Shown: positions 53,697-63,917 of the stretch, piece after piece | Position numbering within the stretch: position 1 is the stretch's first letter | Layout of the letters: every line of letters starts with the position of its first letter | Source: Microlunatus panaciterrae | GTDB lineage: Bacteria; Actinomycetota; Actinomycetes; Propionibacteriales; Propionibacteriaceae | Direction of reading: 5' to 3' | Length of the DNA stretch: 64,000 nucleotides | NCBI RefSeq assembly: GCF_016907535.1 | Contig: NZ_JAFBCF010000001.1 | Coordinates: 1,984,001 to 2,048,000 of the forward strand | The notes under the pieces: model-generated | Seen by the model: only the letters and a program-made list of their open reading frames with translations | Databases searched by the model: none | What the model was told of the DNA's origin: nothing | Made by a program: the position numbers and the translations under genes

Positions 53697-56357
53697 ATGA
53701 CTGAAACGCCGCCCCAGGGTCCCGCGGACCGGCTGGAGCCGGTCGACCTGCAGGTCGAGATCCAGCGCAGCTATCTCGACTATGCGATGAGCGTGATCGT
53801 CGGCCGTGCCCTGCCGGACGTGCGCGACGGGCTGAAGCCGGTGCACCGGCGCATCCTGTACGCGATGTACGACGGCGGCTACCGCCCCGATCGCGGCTGG
53901 AACAAATGCGCCCGGGTGGTCGGCGAGGTGATGGGTCAGTATCACCCGCACGGCGACTCTGCCATCTACGACACCCTGGTCCGGCTGGCCCAGCCGTGGG
54001 TGATGCGCGCGACGCTGGTCAACGGCCAGGGCAACTTCGGCTCCCCCGGCAACGACCCGGCAGCGGCGATGCGCTACACCGAGTGCAAGATGGCGCCGTT
54101 GGCGATGGAGATGGTCCGGGACATCACCGAGAACACGGTCGACTTCAAGGCCAACTACGACGGCAAGGAACAGGAGCCGGTCGTCCTGCCGAGCCGGTTC
54201 CCCAACCTGCTGGTCAACGGCTCGACCGGTATCGCGGTGGGCATGGCCACCAACATCCCCACGCATAACCTCCGTGAGGTCGCCGAGGCGGTGCAGTGGT
54301 CGCTGAGCAACCCGGAGGCCAGCGCCCCTGAGCTGCTCGAGGCCGCGATGGAGCGGGTGAAGGGCCCGGACTTCCCGAACGGCGCCTTGATCGTCGGCCG
54401 GAAGGGGATCGAGGACGCCTACCGGACCGGTCGCGGGTCGGTGATCATGCGGGCCGTGGTCAACCTCGAGGAGGACAAGGGCGGGCGGACCCTGCTGGTG
54501 GTCAACGAGCTGCCGCATATGGTCAATCCCGACAACCTGGCGCAGAAGATCGCCGAGCTGGTGAACGGTGGCAAGCTGACCGGAATCGCCGACATCCGCG
54601 ACGACACCTCGGCCCGGACCGGTCAGCGGCTCGTGATCGTGCTGAAGCGTGACGCCCAGCCGCGGGTGGTGCTGAACAACCTCTACAAGCACACCCAGCT
54701 GCAGGACACGTTCGGCTGCAACATGCTGGCGCTGGTCGACGACGTGCCGCGCACGCTCCGGCTGGACCAGTTCATCTCCTACTGGATCGCTCATCAGATC
54801 GAGGTCATCCAGCGCCGGACCCAGTTCCGGCTGGACCGGGCCGAACGCGAGGCGCACATCTATCGCGGTCTGGTCAAGGCGCTGGACGCGCTGGATGAGG
54901 TCATCGCGCTGATCCGCCGCAGCTCCAGCACCGACGAGGCGCGGGAGGGGCTGAAGGAGCTGCTCGAGATCGACGACGAGCAGGCGACCGCGATCCTGGA
55001 CATGCAGCTGCGGCGGCTCGCCGCTCTGGAGCGGCAGAAGATCGTCGACCGGCTGGCCGAGTTTGAGCGGATCATCGCCGACCTGAAGAACATCCTGGCT
55101 TCGCCGTCGCGGCAGCGGCAGATCGTCTCCGACGAGCTGACCGAGATCGTTGACAAGTACGGCGACGAGCGCCGGACCGAGATCATCTCCGCTGACGGCG
55201 ACCTGTCCAACGAGGATCTCATCCCGGACGAGGAGGTCGTGGTGACGATTACCCGGGGCGGCTACGCGAAGCGGACTCGGACCGATCAGTACCGGGTGCA
55301 GCGCCGTGGCGGCAGGGGAGTGCGCGGCGCCACTCTGCGTACCGACGATGAGGTGGATCAGTTGTTCGCCACCACCAACCATCACTGGATCCTGTTCTTC
55401 ACCAACAAGGGTCGGGTCTACCGGGCCAAGGTGTGGCAGCTCCCGGAGGCGGGACGCGACGCCAGAGGCGGTCACGTGGCCGGGCTGCTGTCGTTCCTGC
55501 CGGACGAGCGGATCGCCCAGGTGCTGGCGATCCGGGACTACGAGGCGTTCCCCTACCTGCTGTTGGCGACCAAACAGGGCCTGGTGAAGAAGACGGCGCT
55601 GCCGCTGTATGACTCGCCGCGCCAGGCCGGCGTGATCGCGATCAACTTCCGCGACGACGACGACGAGCTGATCGGCGCCGAGCTGTGCTCCTCCGAGGAC
55701 GACGTGCTGCTGGTCTCGCGCAAGGGTCAGGCGATCCGGTTCGCCGCCGACGACAGCCAGCTGCGGCCGATGGGCCGGGCCACCTCCGGCGTCACCGGGA
55801 TGAAGTTCCGCGACAGCGACGAGCTGTTGTCGATGTCCATCATCTCGGCCGGTTCCGCCGAGGACGACCGGTTCGTGTTCACCGTCACGGACGGCGGTTT
55901 CGCCAAGCGGACCCGGGTGTCGGAGTATCGGGTGCAGGGTCGCGGCGGCCTCGGGATCAAGGCCATGAAGCTGAACGAGGACCGTGGATCCCTGGTCGGA
56001 GGGCTGGTGGTGACGGAGAACGACGAGGTCATCGCCATCAAGGCGAGCGGTCAGATCACCCGCAGCGCCGTTGCAGAGGTGGCGGTCAAGGGTCGTGACA
56101 CCATGGGTGTGAAGTTTGTAGGAGTGCGTGATGACGATTCCGTGGTTGTGATCGCCCTCAACCCTGAAGCCACGGCAGAGGCAGTGGAACTGGTCGCGGT
56201 GGACGAGGATGAGGCAGGATCGGAGGCCGAGCAGGTCGGTGCCGATTTGCCAGATCAGCCTGACGGCGCAGAATTGAACGATGCGCCCACCGGCGCTGAG
56301 TCGAACGAGGCGGAAGCGGACTCCGGTCCAGAGGTCGAGGAGGACAGCAGTGAGTGA
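53697..56357 (+). CDS. gyrA: DNA gyrase subunit A
   Basis: An 886-residue subunit. The catalytic Tyr is in [10 protein letters not shown] near residue 127. The quinolone-determining region reads [17 protein letters not shown] with the sensitive residues Ser88 and Asp92. The C-terminal beta-pinwheel carries the GyrA-box-like QRRGGRG. The last 60 residues are an acidic tail. It overlaps the next gene by 8 bp. Confidence 0.96.
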   Translation: MTETPPQGPADRLEPVDLQVEIQRSYLDYAMSVIVGRALPDVRDGLKPVHRRILYAMYDGGYRPDRGWNKCARVVGEVMGQYHPHGDSAIYDTLVRLAQPWVMRATLVNGQGNFGSPGNDPAAAMRYTECKMAPLAMEMVRDITENTVDFKANYDGKEQEPVVLPSRFPNLLVNGSTGIAVGMATNIPTHNLREVAEAVQWSLSNPEASAPELLEAAMERVKGPDFPNGALIVGRKGIEDAYRTGRGSVIMRAVVNLEEDKGGRTLLVVNELPHMVNPDNLAQKIAELVNGGKLTGIADIRDDTSARTGQRLVIVLKRDAQPRVVLNNLYKHTQLQDTFGCNMLALVDDVPRTLRLDQFISYWIAHQIEVIQRRTQFRLDRAEREAHIYRGLVKALDALDEVIALIRRSSSTDEAREGLKELLEIDDEQATAILDMQLRRLAALERQKIVDRLAEFERIIADLKNILASPSRQRQIVSDELTEIVDKYGDERRTEIISADGDLSNEDLIPDEEVVVTITRGGYAKRTRTDQYRVQRRGGRGVRGATLRTDDEVDQLFATTNHHWILFFTNKGRVYRAKVWQLPEAGRDARGGHVAGLLSFLPDERIAQVLAIRDYEAFPYLLLATKQGLVKKTALPLYDSPRQAGVIAINFRDDDDELIGAELCSSEDDVLLVSRKGQAIRFAADDSQLRPMGRATSGVTGMKFRDSDELLSMSIISAGSAEDDRFVFTVTDGGFAKRTRVSEYRVQGRGGLGIKAMKLNEDRGSLVGGLVVTENDEVIAIKASGQITRSAVAEVAVKGRDTMGVKFVGVRDDDSVVVIALNPEATAEAVELVAVDEDEAGSEAEQVGADLPDQPDGAELNDAPTGAESNEAEADSGPEVEEDSSE

Positions 56358-57294
56358 AGGCGACAGGGGTCAGAGGCCCCAGGGCCAGCCTCCCCAGGCC
56401 GGCGACGCGACGGTGATTCGCACCGCCGCTGAGCGGTCCGCCGCCAGGCCGGTCACCGAGGGTCGGCCCGGCGGGTCAAACGGGGATCGACCGGCACCTC
56501 CGCCCGAGGCGAGCCGAGCGGCGCCGGCCGGTCCGCCGTCCGGTCAGCCCCAGCAGAGCGGTACTCCGGCGTGGGCCGTACCGGCCGCGGATAGGCCGAA
56601 GACCTCGCTGCGCGACCGGCTGGGTCTGGCCAAGAAGGACGAGGAGCCGGCCGACGGCGCCGCGCCGACGGCGGCCGCCGCCTGGCAGCGTCCGGGCACG
56701 GTCGGCGGCACAGCGACCGGCGCGTCGAGGACCGGCAGCCAGCAGCCGGTCCGACCAGGCACGTCGGCCGGGTCGGCCAACGACACCAACGTGCTGCCGG
56801 TGGTGCCGACGTCCACACCGTCGTCGGCTGGTTCCGCGCCGTCGCGTCCGGTCCCGGCGAAGGCGGCGGCTGCGCAGGCCGCCGTGACAGAAGCGGGCAA
56901 GCCCCGACCCGGCACGGCCCGGCGGACCCGGAAGGCGCGGCTGCGACTGTCCAGGCTGGATCCGTGGTCGGTGATGAAGACCTCATTCCTGTTCTCCATC
57001 GCCGGCGGCATCATGCTGGTCGTCGCGGTGTATGTGGTGTGGACCGTGATCGGCTCGTCCGGTCTGTTCGACTCGGTGAACGAGATGATCCAGGCGGTCG
57101 TCTCCACTCCGGGCGACACCACGCCGTTCCAGATCGAGCAGTACGTCAACACCCAGAAGGTGATGGGTGTGGCGGCGCTGCTGGCCTGCGTCGATGTGGT
57201 GATCTTCACCGCGATCGCCACCCTGGGGTCGTTCCTGTACAACCTGGCGGCGACCATGCTCGGTGGCCTGGAAGTCACCCTCGCCGAAGACTGA
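56350..57294 (+). CDS. DUF3566 domain membrane protein
   Basis: A 314-residue protein. The first about 200 residues are Pro/Ala/Gly-rich and disordered; the C-terminal DUF3566 domain (about 195-314) has [20 protein letters not shown] and two helices, with IVVAVYVVW-like and [20 protein letters not shown] segments. It follows gyrA in most actinobacteria (Rv0007 in mycobacteria). GTG 56350 has GGAGGA upstream and overlaps gyrA. Confidence 0.88.
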   Translation: MSEGDRGQRPQGQPPQAGDATVIRTAAERSAARPVTEGRPGGSNGDRPAPPPEASRAAPAGPPSGQPQQSGTPAWAVPAADRPKTSLRDRLGLAKKDEEPADGAAPTAAAAWQRPGTVGGTATGASRTGSQQPVRPGTSAGSANDTNVLPVVPTSTPSSAGSAPSRPVPAKAAAAQAAVTEAGKPRPGTARRTRKARLRLSRLDPWSVMKTSFLFSIAGGIMLVVAVYVVWTVIGSSGLFDSVNEMIQAVVSTPGDTTPFQIEQYVNTQKVMGVAALLACVDVVIFTAIATLGSFLYNLAATMLGGLEVTLAED

Positions 57295-57396
57295 GCGGTT
57301 GGACTGGCCCTGGGTCGGCGACCGATTTGAGCCACCGCCGACCTATGGGCTAGCCTTGCCGTTCGGTGCTGCAACTGGCACCAGCCGCGTTCGCGC

Positions 57397-57473
57397 GGGC
57401 CTATAGCTCAGACGGTTAGAGCGCTGCCCTGATAAGGCAGAGGTCAGTGGTTCAAGTCCACTTAGGCCCACCA
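57397..57473 (+). tRNA. ileT: tRNA-Ile (GAT anticodon)
   Basis: A complete cloverleaf: acceptor GGGCCTA pairs with TAGGCCC, D-arm GCTCAGACGGTTAGAGC, anticodon stem CTGCC/GGCAG with loop CTGATAA (GAT at 57431-57433), and T-arm CAGTGG-TTCAAGT-CCACTT. The CCA end is encoded (57471-57473). In mycobacteria ileT and alaT follow gyrA-Rv0007 here; only Ile is present in this window. Confidence 0.96.
57428..57472 (+). repeat. Left direct repeat (attachment site candidate) within tRNA-Ile
   Basis: The 45 bases from the anticodon stem to near the 3' end recur at 59118-59162 with one mismatch, 1690 bp away, as expected for an element integrated into a tRNA gene. Confidence 0.8.
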
Positions 57474-57608
57474 AACTAGCTCTGACTAGGTGTTTTACCG
57501 CAGGCGGAGGACGACGTATACAGGCCTTTCGCGTGGATGTCGCAAGACCCCCGACGAGGTCCTCGACAAGATCAACCGCAAACGTGGACATGTCTCATCG
57601 ACACGCCC

Positions 57609-58136
57609 CTAGGCGTCACAGTTCACTCTCTGGCCCATGATCACGTTGGGGTATCTGCTGTCGACGGGAATCCATTGCCACGCTCTACCGTCCCAGTAGA
57701 TCGCCTCGTAGTAGCGGCTGTAGTAGTCAGGCCAGAACCTGAGGTTGTACTTCGTGTTCTGAGTCAGGATCCAGTAGGTGTATCCGGAGTTGCTCCCCTT
57801 GATGTAGTCACTCCTACACCAGGCACTCGCTTTCGGGGTTAGGTCAGGTCGGCCATTACCCCCCCTGAAGCGAGGGATCGACGGCCAGGGTATGTCACAC
57901 CACGGCCACGTCCAACTGGTCGTGTTGCAATCATGGGTCAACGCTGATCCCTTGGAGCCCTTCGACGGTGGCCCGGGGTTTGGTGGCATCTCACCCGGTG
58001 GCGGCCCGCTGGTGGCGTGCGGCTGCGAAGTGGGGCTGGTAATGGGTTCGGACGCGGCTGGGGTGCACGCTGCGCCAAGGATGGCCAACAGTGCGGCGCA
58101 GGACAGCCAACGTGCACTTCTTGTGAATCGTGTCAT
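57609..58136 (-). CDS. Predicted lipoprotein in the tRNA-Ile element
   Basis: A 175-residue protein with a lipobox (LAILGAAC, Cys24), a Pro/Ser-rich linker and a Trp/Tyr-rich C-terminal half (WTWPWCDIPWPSIPRFRGG, then YEAIYWDGRAWQWIPVDSRY). Four Cys in the mature part may form disulfides. Its codons look less GC-rich than the neighbouring core genes, consistent with recent transfer. No named family recognised. Confidence 0.65.
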   Translation of the reverse strand: MTRFTRSARWLSCAALLAILGAACTPAASEPITSPTSQPHATSGPPPGEMPPNPGPPSKGSKGSALTHDCNTTSWTWPWCDIPWPSIPRFRGGNGRPDLTPKASAWCRSDYIKGSNSGYTYWILTQNTKYNLRFWPDYYSRYYEAIYWDGRAWQWIPVDSRYPNVIMGQRVNCDA

Positions 58137-58545
58137 TCTCTCCCCCGAAGAGTTTGGTGATACTTCCCTGGCACCGAGTGTGCAGGAATGGTCAGGTCAG
58201 ATGGCCGGATTCGATGAATCAGACCGAAAGTTCTTGGGGCTTGAGGTGGACCGGTCCGCGGATGTGCGGTCGCAAGACCCGGAAGTACAGACGCTCCTAC
58301 GGCCCGACCAGTCAGACGGGGCCTCGGGCGGGCCGCGGTGCAGGACGAGGCTGGACAGCGCGCACGGGTAGTCGAACCTGTGGAACAGTGGGGCTGCCAC
58401 TCGAACTGACAGTCAACGGCACGCTCGTCACCTGGCCCGAACCGGACAACCCTGGACGGTCGGCAAGCACCAAGCCATCGACGGCCGGGGGCCCCCTAGT
58501 GACCTGTCGTTGAAGTATATATACGGTTTGGTGGGATAATGACGT
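58137..58545. other. Gene-poor part of the tRNA-Ile element
   Basis: About 400 bp without a convincing gene. A possible promoter for the following transposase-like gene has TTGAAG (58510-58515) and GATAAT (58535-58540), with a 19-base gap. Nothing else is recognised. Confidence 0.4.
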
Positions 58546-59013
58546 GTGGCGAACAAGACTGCAGAGCCGTTGCTGCTTAGGGCTGGTGACCGGTCAGAGC
58601 TGGAACGTCTGACTCGGTCGTCCACGGCGCCGGCCTCGGCGGCGCAGCGGGCCAGGATCGTGTTGCTGGCCTCGGAGGGGGTGGCGAACTACGTGATCGC
58701 CGAGCGGGTGGGGGTGACGCGTCCGACGGTGAACCTGTGGCGGTCCCGGTACGCCGCGCGGGGCCTGTCTGGACTGGGAGATGAGAAGCGGCCGGGCCGG
58801 CCGCGGACGGTCGACCGGGCCGCAGTCATCGCGGCCACCCTGACCCCGCCACCGCAGAGCCTGGGTGTCACGCACTGGTCGTCGCGGCTGCTCGCGCCAC
58901 GGCTGGGTGTTGACCACGCCACTGTCGCGGCGGTGTGGAAGGACTACGGGGTCAAGCCGTGGGAAGGCGGAGACGACTCGAGAGTAGTGAGCTCATCCAA
59001 GCGTTGGCGGTGA
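58546..59013 (+). pseudogene. Truncated IS630-family transposase, N-terminal HTH part
   Basis: A 155-residue reading frame matching the DNA-binding half of IS630 transposases: SAAQRARIVLLASEGVANYV, IAERVGVTRPTVNLWRSRYA, and DEKRPGRPRTV. The match continues to WKDYGVKPW (about 58962) and then stops; the catalytic DDE domain is missing and unrelated codons run to the stop. It is a remnant and cannot transpose by itself. No inverted-repeat ends were identified. Confidence 0.8.
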
Positions 59014-59117
59014 GTGTCTAACTGTGTGACAACGCAGGCGCTTCCAGGTTAACCGTGGTGGACGCACGTGGACTCCCGCTGAGCGCGAAACCGGCCTTGC
59101 GAGCGTGGCGTGCCGGA

Positions 59118-59162
59118 CCTGATAAGGCAGAGGTCAGTGGTTCAAGTCCACTTACGCCCACC
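59118..59162 (+). repeat. Right direct repeat: duplicated tRNA-Ile 3' half
   Basis: Copy of tRNA-Ile bases 57428-57472 with one change (G to C in the acceptor stem, TTACGCCCA). It lacks the 5' half and is not a functional tRNA. It marks the right end of a 1.7 kb element. Confidence 0.8.
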
Positions 59163-59189
59163 CATCCCACCAGCTCAAGCTCGGGGTGG

Positions 59190-60680
59190 TCAGTTCAAGT
59201 AGATGGAGGCCGGGGAGTTGGTGAAGTCGCGGCTGCTTCTCCAATGGCTCGGCAGAGCCACGTCGTCGCCAAAGCCGAGTCTCGTAGGACCGCCTTCTCC
59301 CTCGGGGAGATCACGGAACCTTATGGTGCCGGAGCAGAGGGGAGCGAGCAGCGCGAGCCAGTATGGCTGGCCTGCGGTGATCTCCGTACCTGCGCCAAGG
59401 GAGATCGAGTTCCAGTCCCCGGCCTTCAACTCGGAGGAACGGCCCGTAGCGAGCAGCGCCCCTGGCTCGCCACCTTCGTCGTCGTACACACCCACGACCA
59501 GCCGCTCGGCTGTGCTCGCGTCGTCAAGATAGGCACGAAAGGTGGTGACCGTACCGCTGCCGGTCGCCACGTACTGGAACGCCTCCGCCGTCCCGGCCGG
59601 ATTGGCGTCCACCCACGGCTGCACCACCGCCGAACCGATCACAGGTTCCGTCGGAAGACCTTCTTCAGCTTGGATGGCAAGGGCATAGTCAAAGCCCGCC
59701 GAGACGGATTGATAGCCGTCGCCCTGCGGAACGCTTTCCCTCAGTTCTGGGTAGACCGTGACTGTCCTGTCCCGATGTAGGAACACATCTCGGTTCGAGG
59801 CGGATACTGCCGCGACATCAGTCACCTGCGGAGGACCAGACTCACCCCAGATCCCGTAGGCGAGGACAGTCCCGTCGGCGCGGAGTCCCAGGCTGTTCCC
59901 ACTGCCTGCAGAGATGGCCACGATGTTCGACCACTGCTCAGGCGGCGTCCCATCCAAACCCGCCGCAACCCCGCTGCCCCACGCCACTACAGTGCCGTCG
60001 GAGCGAAGTGCCAGCGCCTGCCTCGAACCAGCCGAAATGGCGACAACATGCGCGAGCCCGTCCGGAGGGTTCAGCCGGGCATCGATAAAGTCGCAACCCA
60101 GTTGGGGACTGTCTTTGCCCCACCGGACCACAGTCCCGTCTTGGCGCAGAGCCAGCGCAAACCCACAGGGTTGGTCGTCCAACCCGATGCCCTGGTAACT
60201 GAAGTAGCCTCCCGCCGAGACGGCCGTCACCGGTCCCAGGTCGTCGGGCACGTCGGTCTGGCCAGACACGTCGGATCCCCAGGCCACCACTGAGCCGTCA
60301 GCTCGCAGTGCCAGCGAGAAACCTGGCCCACTGTCGATGGACACCACACCGGTCAGATCCTCCGGCGGCGTCGTCTCGCCGAAGGCATTCAGCCCCCAAC
60401 CCACAAGGGTGCCGTCGGCTCTGAGAGCCAAACTGGAATAGCTGCCCGCGCTGTCGCTGGCGGTAACCGCCACCGCATCATCCAGGTCAGCCGGTGGTTT
60501 GAGAAGCTCCTGACGATCGGCCCCTCCTCCCCAGGTCACGACCCGCCCCGGCTTGACGTCAGGCAGCGGCAGCACGACCTCCGCCGAGCTGAGAGAAGGC
60601 AGCAACGCTGCGAACATGGACCCAACGAACAACCCCACCAGAGCTGGTCGCAATCCACGTCGGGCACGATTCTTCGACAT
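59190..60680 (-). CDS. Secreted RCC1-repeat beta-propeller protein
   Basis: A 496-residue protein with an N-terminal signal (GLRPALVGLFVGSMFAALLP). About seven RCC1-like units follow, each with a Ser-Leu-Ala-Leu-Arg-x-Asp-Gly-Thr-Val core (for example SLALRADGTLVGWGLN and ALALRSDGTVVAWGSG), forming a seven-blade propeller. From about residue 350 a separate beta-sandwich domain of about 150 residues contains AEAFQYVATGSGTVTTFRAY. ATG 60680 is favoured; the frame is open further upstream. Divergent from the trypsin-like gene. Ligand unknown. Confidence 0.82.
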   Translation of the reverse strand: MSKNRARRGLRPALVGLFVGSMFAALLPSLSSAEVVLPLPDVKPGRVVTWGGGADRQELLKPPADLDDAVAVTASDSAGSYSSLALRADGTLVGWGLNAFGETTPPEDLTGVVSIDSGPGFSLALRADGSVVAWGSDVSGQTDVPDDLGPVTAVSAGGYFSYQGIGLDDQPCGFALALRQDGTVVRWGKDSPQLGCDFIDARLNPPDGLAHVVAISAGSRQALALRSDGTVVAWGSGVAAGLDGTPPEQWSNIVAISAGSGNSLGLRADGTVLAYGIWGESGPPQVTDVAAVSASNRDVFLHRDRTVTVYPELRESVPQGDGYQSVSAGFDYALAIQAEEGLPTEPVIGSAVVQPWVDANPAGTAEAFQYVATGSGTVTTFRAYLDDASTAERLVVGVYDDEGGEPGALLATGRSSELKAGDWNSISLGAGTEITAGQPYWLALLAPLCSGTIRFRDLPEGEGGPTRLGFGDDVALPSHWRSSRDFTNSPASIYLN

Positions 60681-60871
60681 CCAGACCCCCGCCGACACCT
60701 GCCAAACCGCCACACTGCGGCCCGTGATTGTCACGCTAGCGGAAAGTGCGTGTGTGGGACCCATGCAGACGAGGCTTTCTGGCTCGGCTGGTCAGGGAGC
60801 CGCAGCTGGACCTTGGCGATCGCAATGCTCCCGCCGGGATCCTCTTGCAGGGCGGCGTGTGCAGGTCGAGT

Positions 60872-61876
60872 ATGGAGGCACAGGACGGGATCGAGGCCCA
60901 GATGGACATTCCCCCAGAGGTGCTGGCCGCGAAGGAGCTCTTCGAGGCGCCGCTGTTCGAGGCAGGGCTCATCAGCGGGTGTGATGTTGGGGTACGGGAC
61001 GAAGACGCACCCGACCCCGAGGACCTCGCGTTGCGGGTGTTCGTCCCCGACCGTGACAATGTTCCGGCTGCTGTGGTCGAGGCGACAGCGCTATTCCCAT
61101 TTCCGGTGGTCATCATCCAGCGGGTCTTCCAGATCACCGGTTCGCTGCCGGACATCGATCGGGAACGGCCTGTCCTCGGGGGCGTCTCCGTGGCCGCGTC
61201 GCGCTTCCATGCAACCGGCTCAGATTTCGTCGGCACGCTCGGGTCGATCGTCAGAGATGCGGCAGATCCGTCCGTCTTCTACGGCCTGTCCAACCATCAC
61301 GTACTGTGCCATGACATCAACCGGGCTCAGGGCGACGAGATCGTACAACCGCGGCCGTCGGTGCTCGGAGTACTGCCCGGTGATCGGATCGGCACGCTCG
61401 AGCGCTGGGCGTTCCCGGAGACCACCGCCACCGGCACCGTCGACGCGGCGGTCTGCAGGCTCGAGGTCGACTCCGTACCGGAGATCAAGGAGATCGGCCC
61501 GGTGTTCGGTACGGTCGACGTCACGCATGCGGTGCACGTCTCCAAGCGCGGGGCTACGACCGGGCTCACCTTCGGCTGGGTGTCTGGAACGTTCCTGTCG
61601 GCAACGGCCGACTACTCCGACATGCCCGCCGTCGGTGCGAGCACCTCTCGCACCCTGACCGGCCAGCTCCAGGTGCACATCGACTTTCCGCAGACGGTGA
61701 TCTTCGGCGACAGCGGCGACTCGGGCTCGGTGGTACTGGCTCAAGACGATGGCGGCTTCGACCGGGTCGTCGGCCTTTACTGGGCCTCAGGCAGCGCCTC
61801 TCTCGGTGATCCCCTCGAGCACGGCGTGTGCACGCCGGCCACCGTTGTCGAGTCTCAGTTGAATATCCGGTTCTAG
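60872..61876 (+). CDS. Non-secreted trypsin-like serine protease
   Basis: A protein of about 334 residues with a chymotrypsin-fold catalytic set: His in YGLSNHHVLC (about 142-143), Asp in GTVDAAVCRL (about 191) and Ser in GDSGDSGSVV (about 281-284). An N-terminal domain of about 100 residues includes GLISGCDVGVRDEDAPDPED. No signal peptide is visible, so it may act in the cytosol, unlike typical secreted trypsins. It resembles a bacterial group of trypsin-like proteins related to plant NAL1. The start is uncertain: ATG 60872 lacks a strong ribosome site and the frame is open to 60746. Confidence 0.78.
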   Translation: MEAQDGIEAQMDIPPEVLAAKELFEAPLFEAGLISGCDVGVRDEDAPDPEDLALRVFVPDRDNVPAAVVEATALFPFPVVIIQRVFQITGSLPDIDRERPVLGGVSVAASRFHATGSDFVGTLGSIVRDAADPSVFYGLSNHHVLCHDINRAQGDEIVQPRPSVLGVLPGDRIGTLERWAFPETTATGTVDAAVCRLEVDSVPEIKEIGPVFGTVDVTHAVHVSKRGATTGLTFGWVSGTFLSATADYSDMPAVGASTSRTLTGQLQVHIDFPQTVIFGDSGDSGSVVLAQDDGGFDRVVGLYWASGSASLGDPLEHGVCTPATVVESQLNIRF

Positions 61877-61924
61877 CGGCTGCACCCCACTGGTTGAGGA
61901 CCTCCACGACAGGCTCCAACTGGG

Positions 61925-63832
61925 TCAGCGGATCTGGCCGCCCGGTCGCACCGGGAAGTAGACCGTATAGGTCTCCTCCCGGACCTGGTCGATCCCGATG
62001 AACCTGAACCCACGGTCCTGTTCGACGGTGCGGTACGTTCCGGTTGTCCACCAGCTGTGGTGGCGGTCCTGGTCGGGAATCAGCATCGAATCGGGACGCT
62101 TCGGGTCGCCGATGAGGGTGCGTTCCTCGTCAACCAGTCCGGCGAGCACGAGCGGTCCGTCGAGGAAGGCAACCGTTCCGGGGCGGTCGCCCAGCTCGAC
62201 CGCTGTCAATGCCTTCGGCAGCGTGATTCGGACCGTGTCGTGCTCCCAGATGCGTCGGAGGGCAATGAAGCCTTCCGAGACGGCCACCGCGACCGGCTCG
62301 CCGTTCAACGTGACGGAAGGTTCGCCGTTCACCCAGTCCGGTACCCGGATCTCGAGCGTGAACTCGACCCGGGCTGCACGCACCTGTACCTCGTGGGTCT
62401 CAGCGGTGGGCCGCTGCACCGGCTGGCGGGGCAGGTCGACCCGCTGAATGTGCTCCAGCGCGCTCGCCGTCTGCCGCTGACCGCCGATCGGTCCGTGCCC
62501 GGCATCATTCTCGACGGTCACCATCACCTCGGTTCCGCCGACCTCCCAGAGTGCGGTGGACGGCAGATACTGGGTGACCCGGAGCGTCGCAGCGTCGGTG
62601 GACGCACCTTCACCCGTGTCGCTGGCGGCGAGCCGGTGGGTGACGGCATCGGGGTACCAGGCGTGCGCCTGCATCAACGTGCCATGGCAGCACCAGAAGT
62701 CCTCGGTGGGCCGGCCCCACGCCTTGGCGCTGCCAGCGGACAACGGCAGGAAGTAGCTGATCATCCCGGTCTCGGGGTGTTGTTGGGCGAAGATCCCGTT
62801 GACGAGGTTGCGCTCCCAATAGTCGGCGTAGGCGGCCTCGCCGGTCCACCGGTAGAGCGTTTCGGCGAGTCGCATCATGTTGTAGACCGCACAGTGCTCT
62901 TGTACGGCGTGCAGCCGCGGTGACTGCGTGTGCGGTGGCTGCCACACTTCGCCGCTGGTACTGCCGCCGGTGCAGTACGTGCCGCGGTCAGTCACCGCCG
63001 ACCGCCAGAATGCGTGCACGATGTCGCGCCAACGGTCATCACCGGTCACCTCCCAGGCGCGGGCGGCCCCCAGCACCTCCGGGATCTGGGTGTTGGCATG
63101 CTTGTTGGTCAGCACGTCCTCGCCGGCCAGCAACGGCCCGAAAAAACGGGGCCGGTCGTACCGCTCAAGCAGCTGGCGGTGCAGCGGGTCGCCGGTGAGG
63201 CCGAACAGGTCAGCCCAGACCTCCAGCATCCCGCCGGTCTCGACGTCGAGCAGGTCGTCCATCTCAGTGCGGCTGAACCTCGCCGTCCACCGCTCCATCC
63301 AGCCGGCGAAAGCGACAGCGAGCGGCAGGGCCTGCTCGTGGCCGGTCCGGTGCGCGTCGAGCAGTCCCATGAAGAGCTTGTGCAGGGTGTATTGCGGCGC
63401 CCAGACCTTTGCGCCCGCAGCAGCCCGCTCCAAGAACGCCGAGGGGAACGGTCCGAGCCACTCGCCGCCGTTGGCCTGCTGACAGCGGCCCAGTTCGGCC
63501 AGCACTCCGTCGACTCGGACGGCGGTCGCGGCGTCGTCCACGCCGATCCGGGACGCAGCAGAGAGCCAATGGCCCAGGATGTGCCCACGAAGCTCGCTTG
63601 TCGGCGATTCCCAACCCCAGTGCCAGGTCTGCGGTCCGCGGACGTCTGGACGGCCCACCGTAGTGCCGAACGAGCCAGAGTAGCTCCACAGGCCGGCTTC
63701 GGTGAGGTAAGGCCGCAGCAGGTTCTCCGGCCTCAGGCTCGTCACGTAGTCCCGGTTGAGCCGCCACCGGTCCTGCACCGGCCCGGGGCCCAGCCGTCCC
63801 CAGAGCCCGACCTCACGCTGTGACATCCACAT
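61925..63832 (-). CDS. Glycoside hydrolase family 127 (beta-L-arabinofuranosidase type)
   Basis: A 635-residue protein with an (alpha/alpha)6 barrel. RRENL-type motif NLLRPYLTEAGLW, LRGHILGHWLSAAS, and the Cys-rich EHCAVYNMMR and FWCCHGTLMQAHA (about 380) carry the catalytic and zinc-binding Cys residues of GH127. No signal peptide, so probably intracellular. GGAGG lies 4 bases before ATG 63832. An operator-like palindrome is 36 bp upstream. Confidence 0.9.
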   Translation of the reverse strand: MWMSQREVGLWGRLGPGPVQDRWRLNRDYVTSLRPENLLRPYLTEAGLWSYSGSFGTTVGRPDVRGPQTWHWGWESPTSELRGHILGHWLSAASRIGVDDAATAVRVDGVLAELGRCQQANGGEWLGPFPSAFLERAAAGAKVWAPQYTLHKLFMGLLDAHRTGHEQALPLAVAFAGWMERWTARFSRTEMDDLLDVETGGMLEVWADLFGLTGDPLHRQLLERYDRPRFFGPLLAGEDVLTNKHANTQIPEVLGAARAWEVTGDDRWRDIVHAFWRSAVTDRGTYCTGGSTSGEVWQPPHTQSPRLHAVQEHCAVYNMMRLAETLYRWTGEAAYADYWERNLVNGIFAQQHPETGMISYFLPLSAGSAKAWGRPTEDFWCCHGTLMQAHAWYPDAVTHRLAASDTGEGASTDAATLRVTQYLPSTALWEVGGTEVMVTVENDAGHGPIGGQRQTASALEHIQRVDLPRQPVQRPTAETHEVQVRAARVEFTLEIRVPDWVNGEPSVTLNGEPVAVAVSEGFIALRRIWEHDTVRITLPKALTAVELGDRPGTVAFLDGPLVLAGLVDEERTLIGDPKRPDSMLIPDQDRHHSWWTTGTYRTVEQDRGFRFIGIDQVREETYTVYFPVRPGGQIR

Positions 63833-63867
63833 ATGGCCTCCTCAGGCGCTGCTCGACCTTACGCCCA

Positions 63868-63880
63868 GACATCAGATGAT
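63868..63880. promoter_or_regulatory. Putative operator upstream of GH127 (shared with GH29)
   Basis: In the gene direction the site reads ATCATCTGATGTC, matching the GH29 site ATCATCAGATGAC except at the centre and one arm position. Both are 36 bp from their start codons. Confidence 0.6.
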
Positions 63881-63917
63881 TGACCACAGGCCAGGGTGCT
63901 TCGAACCCGAGCACGGA

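Noticed and set aside
58546-59013. Functional IS630 element
   Set aside because: The catalytic domain is missing and no terminal inverted repeats are visible.
59118-59162. Second tRNA-Ile gene
   Set aside because: Only the 3' half is present and the acceptor stem carries a mismatch.
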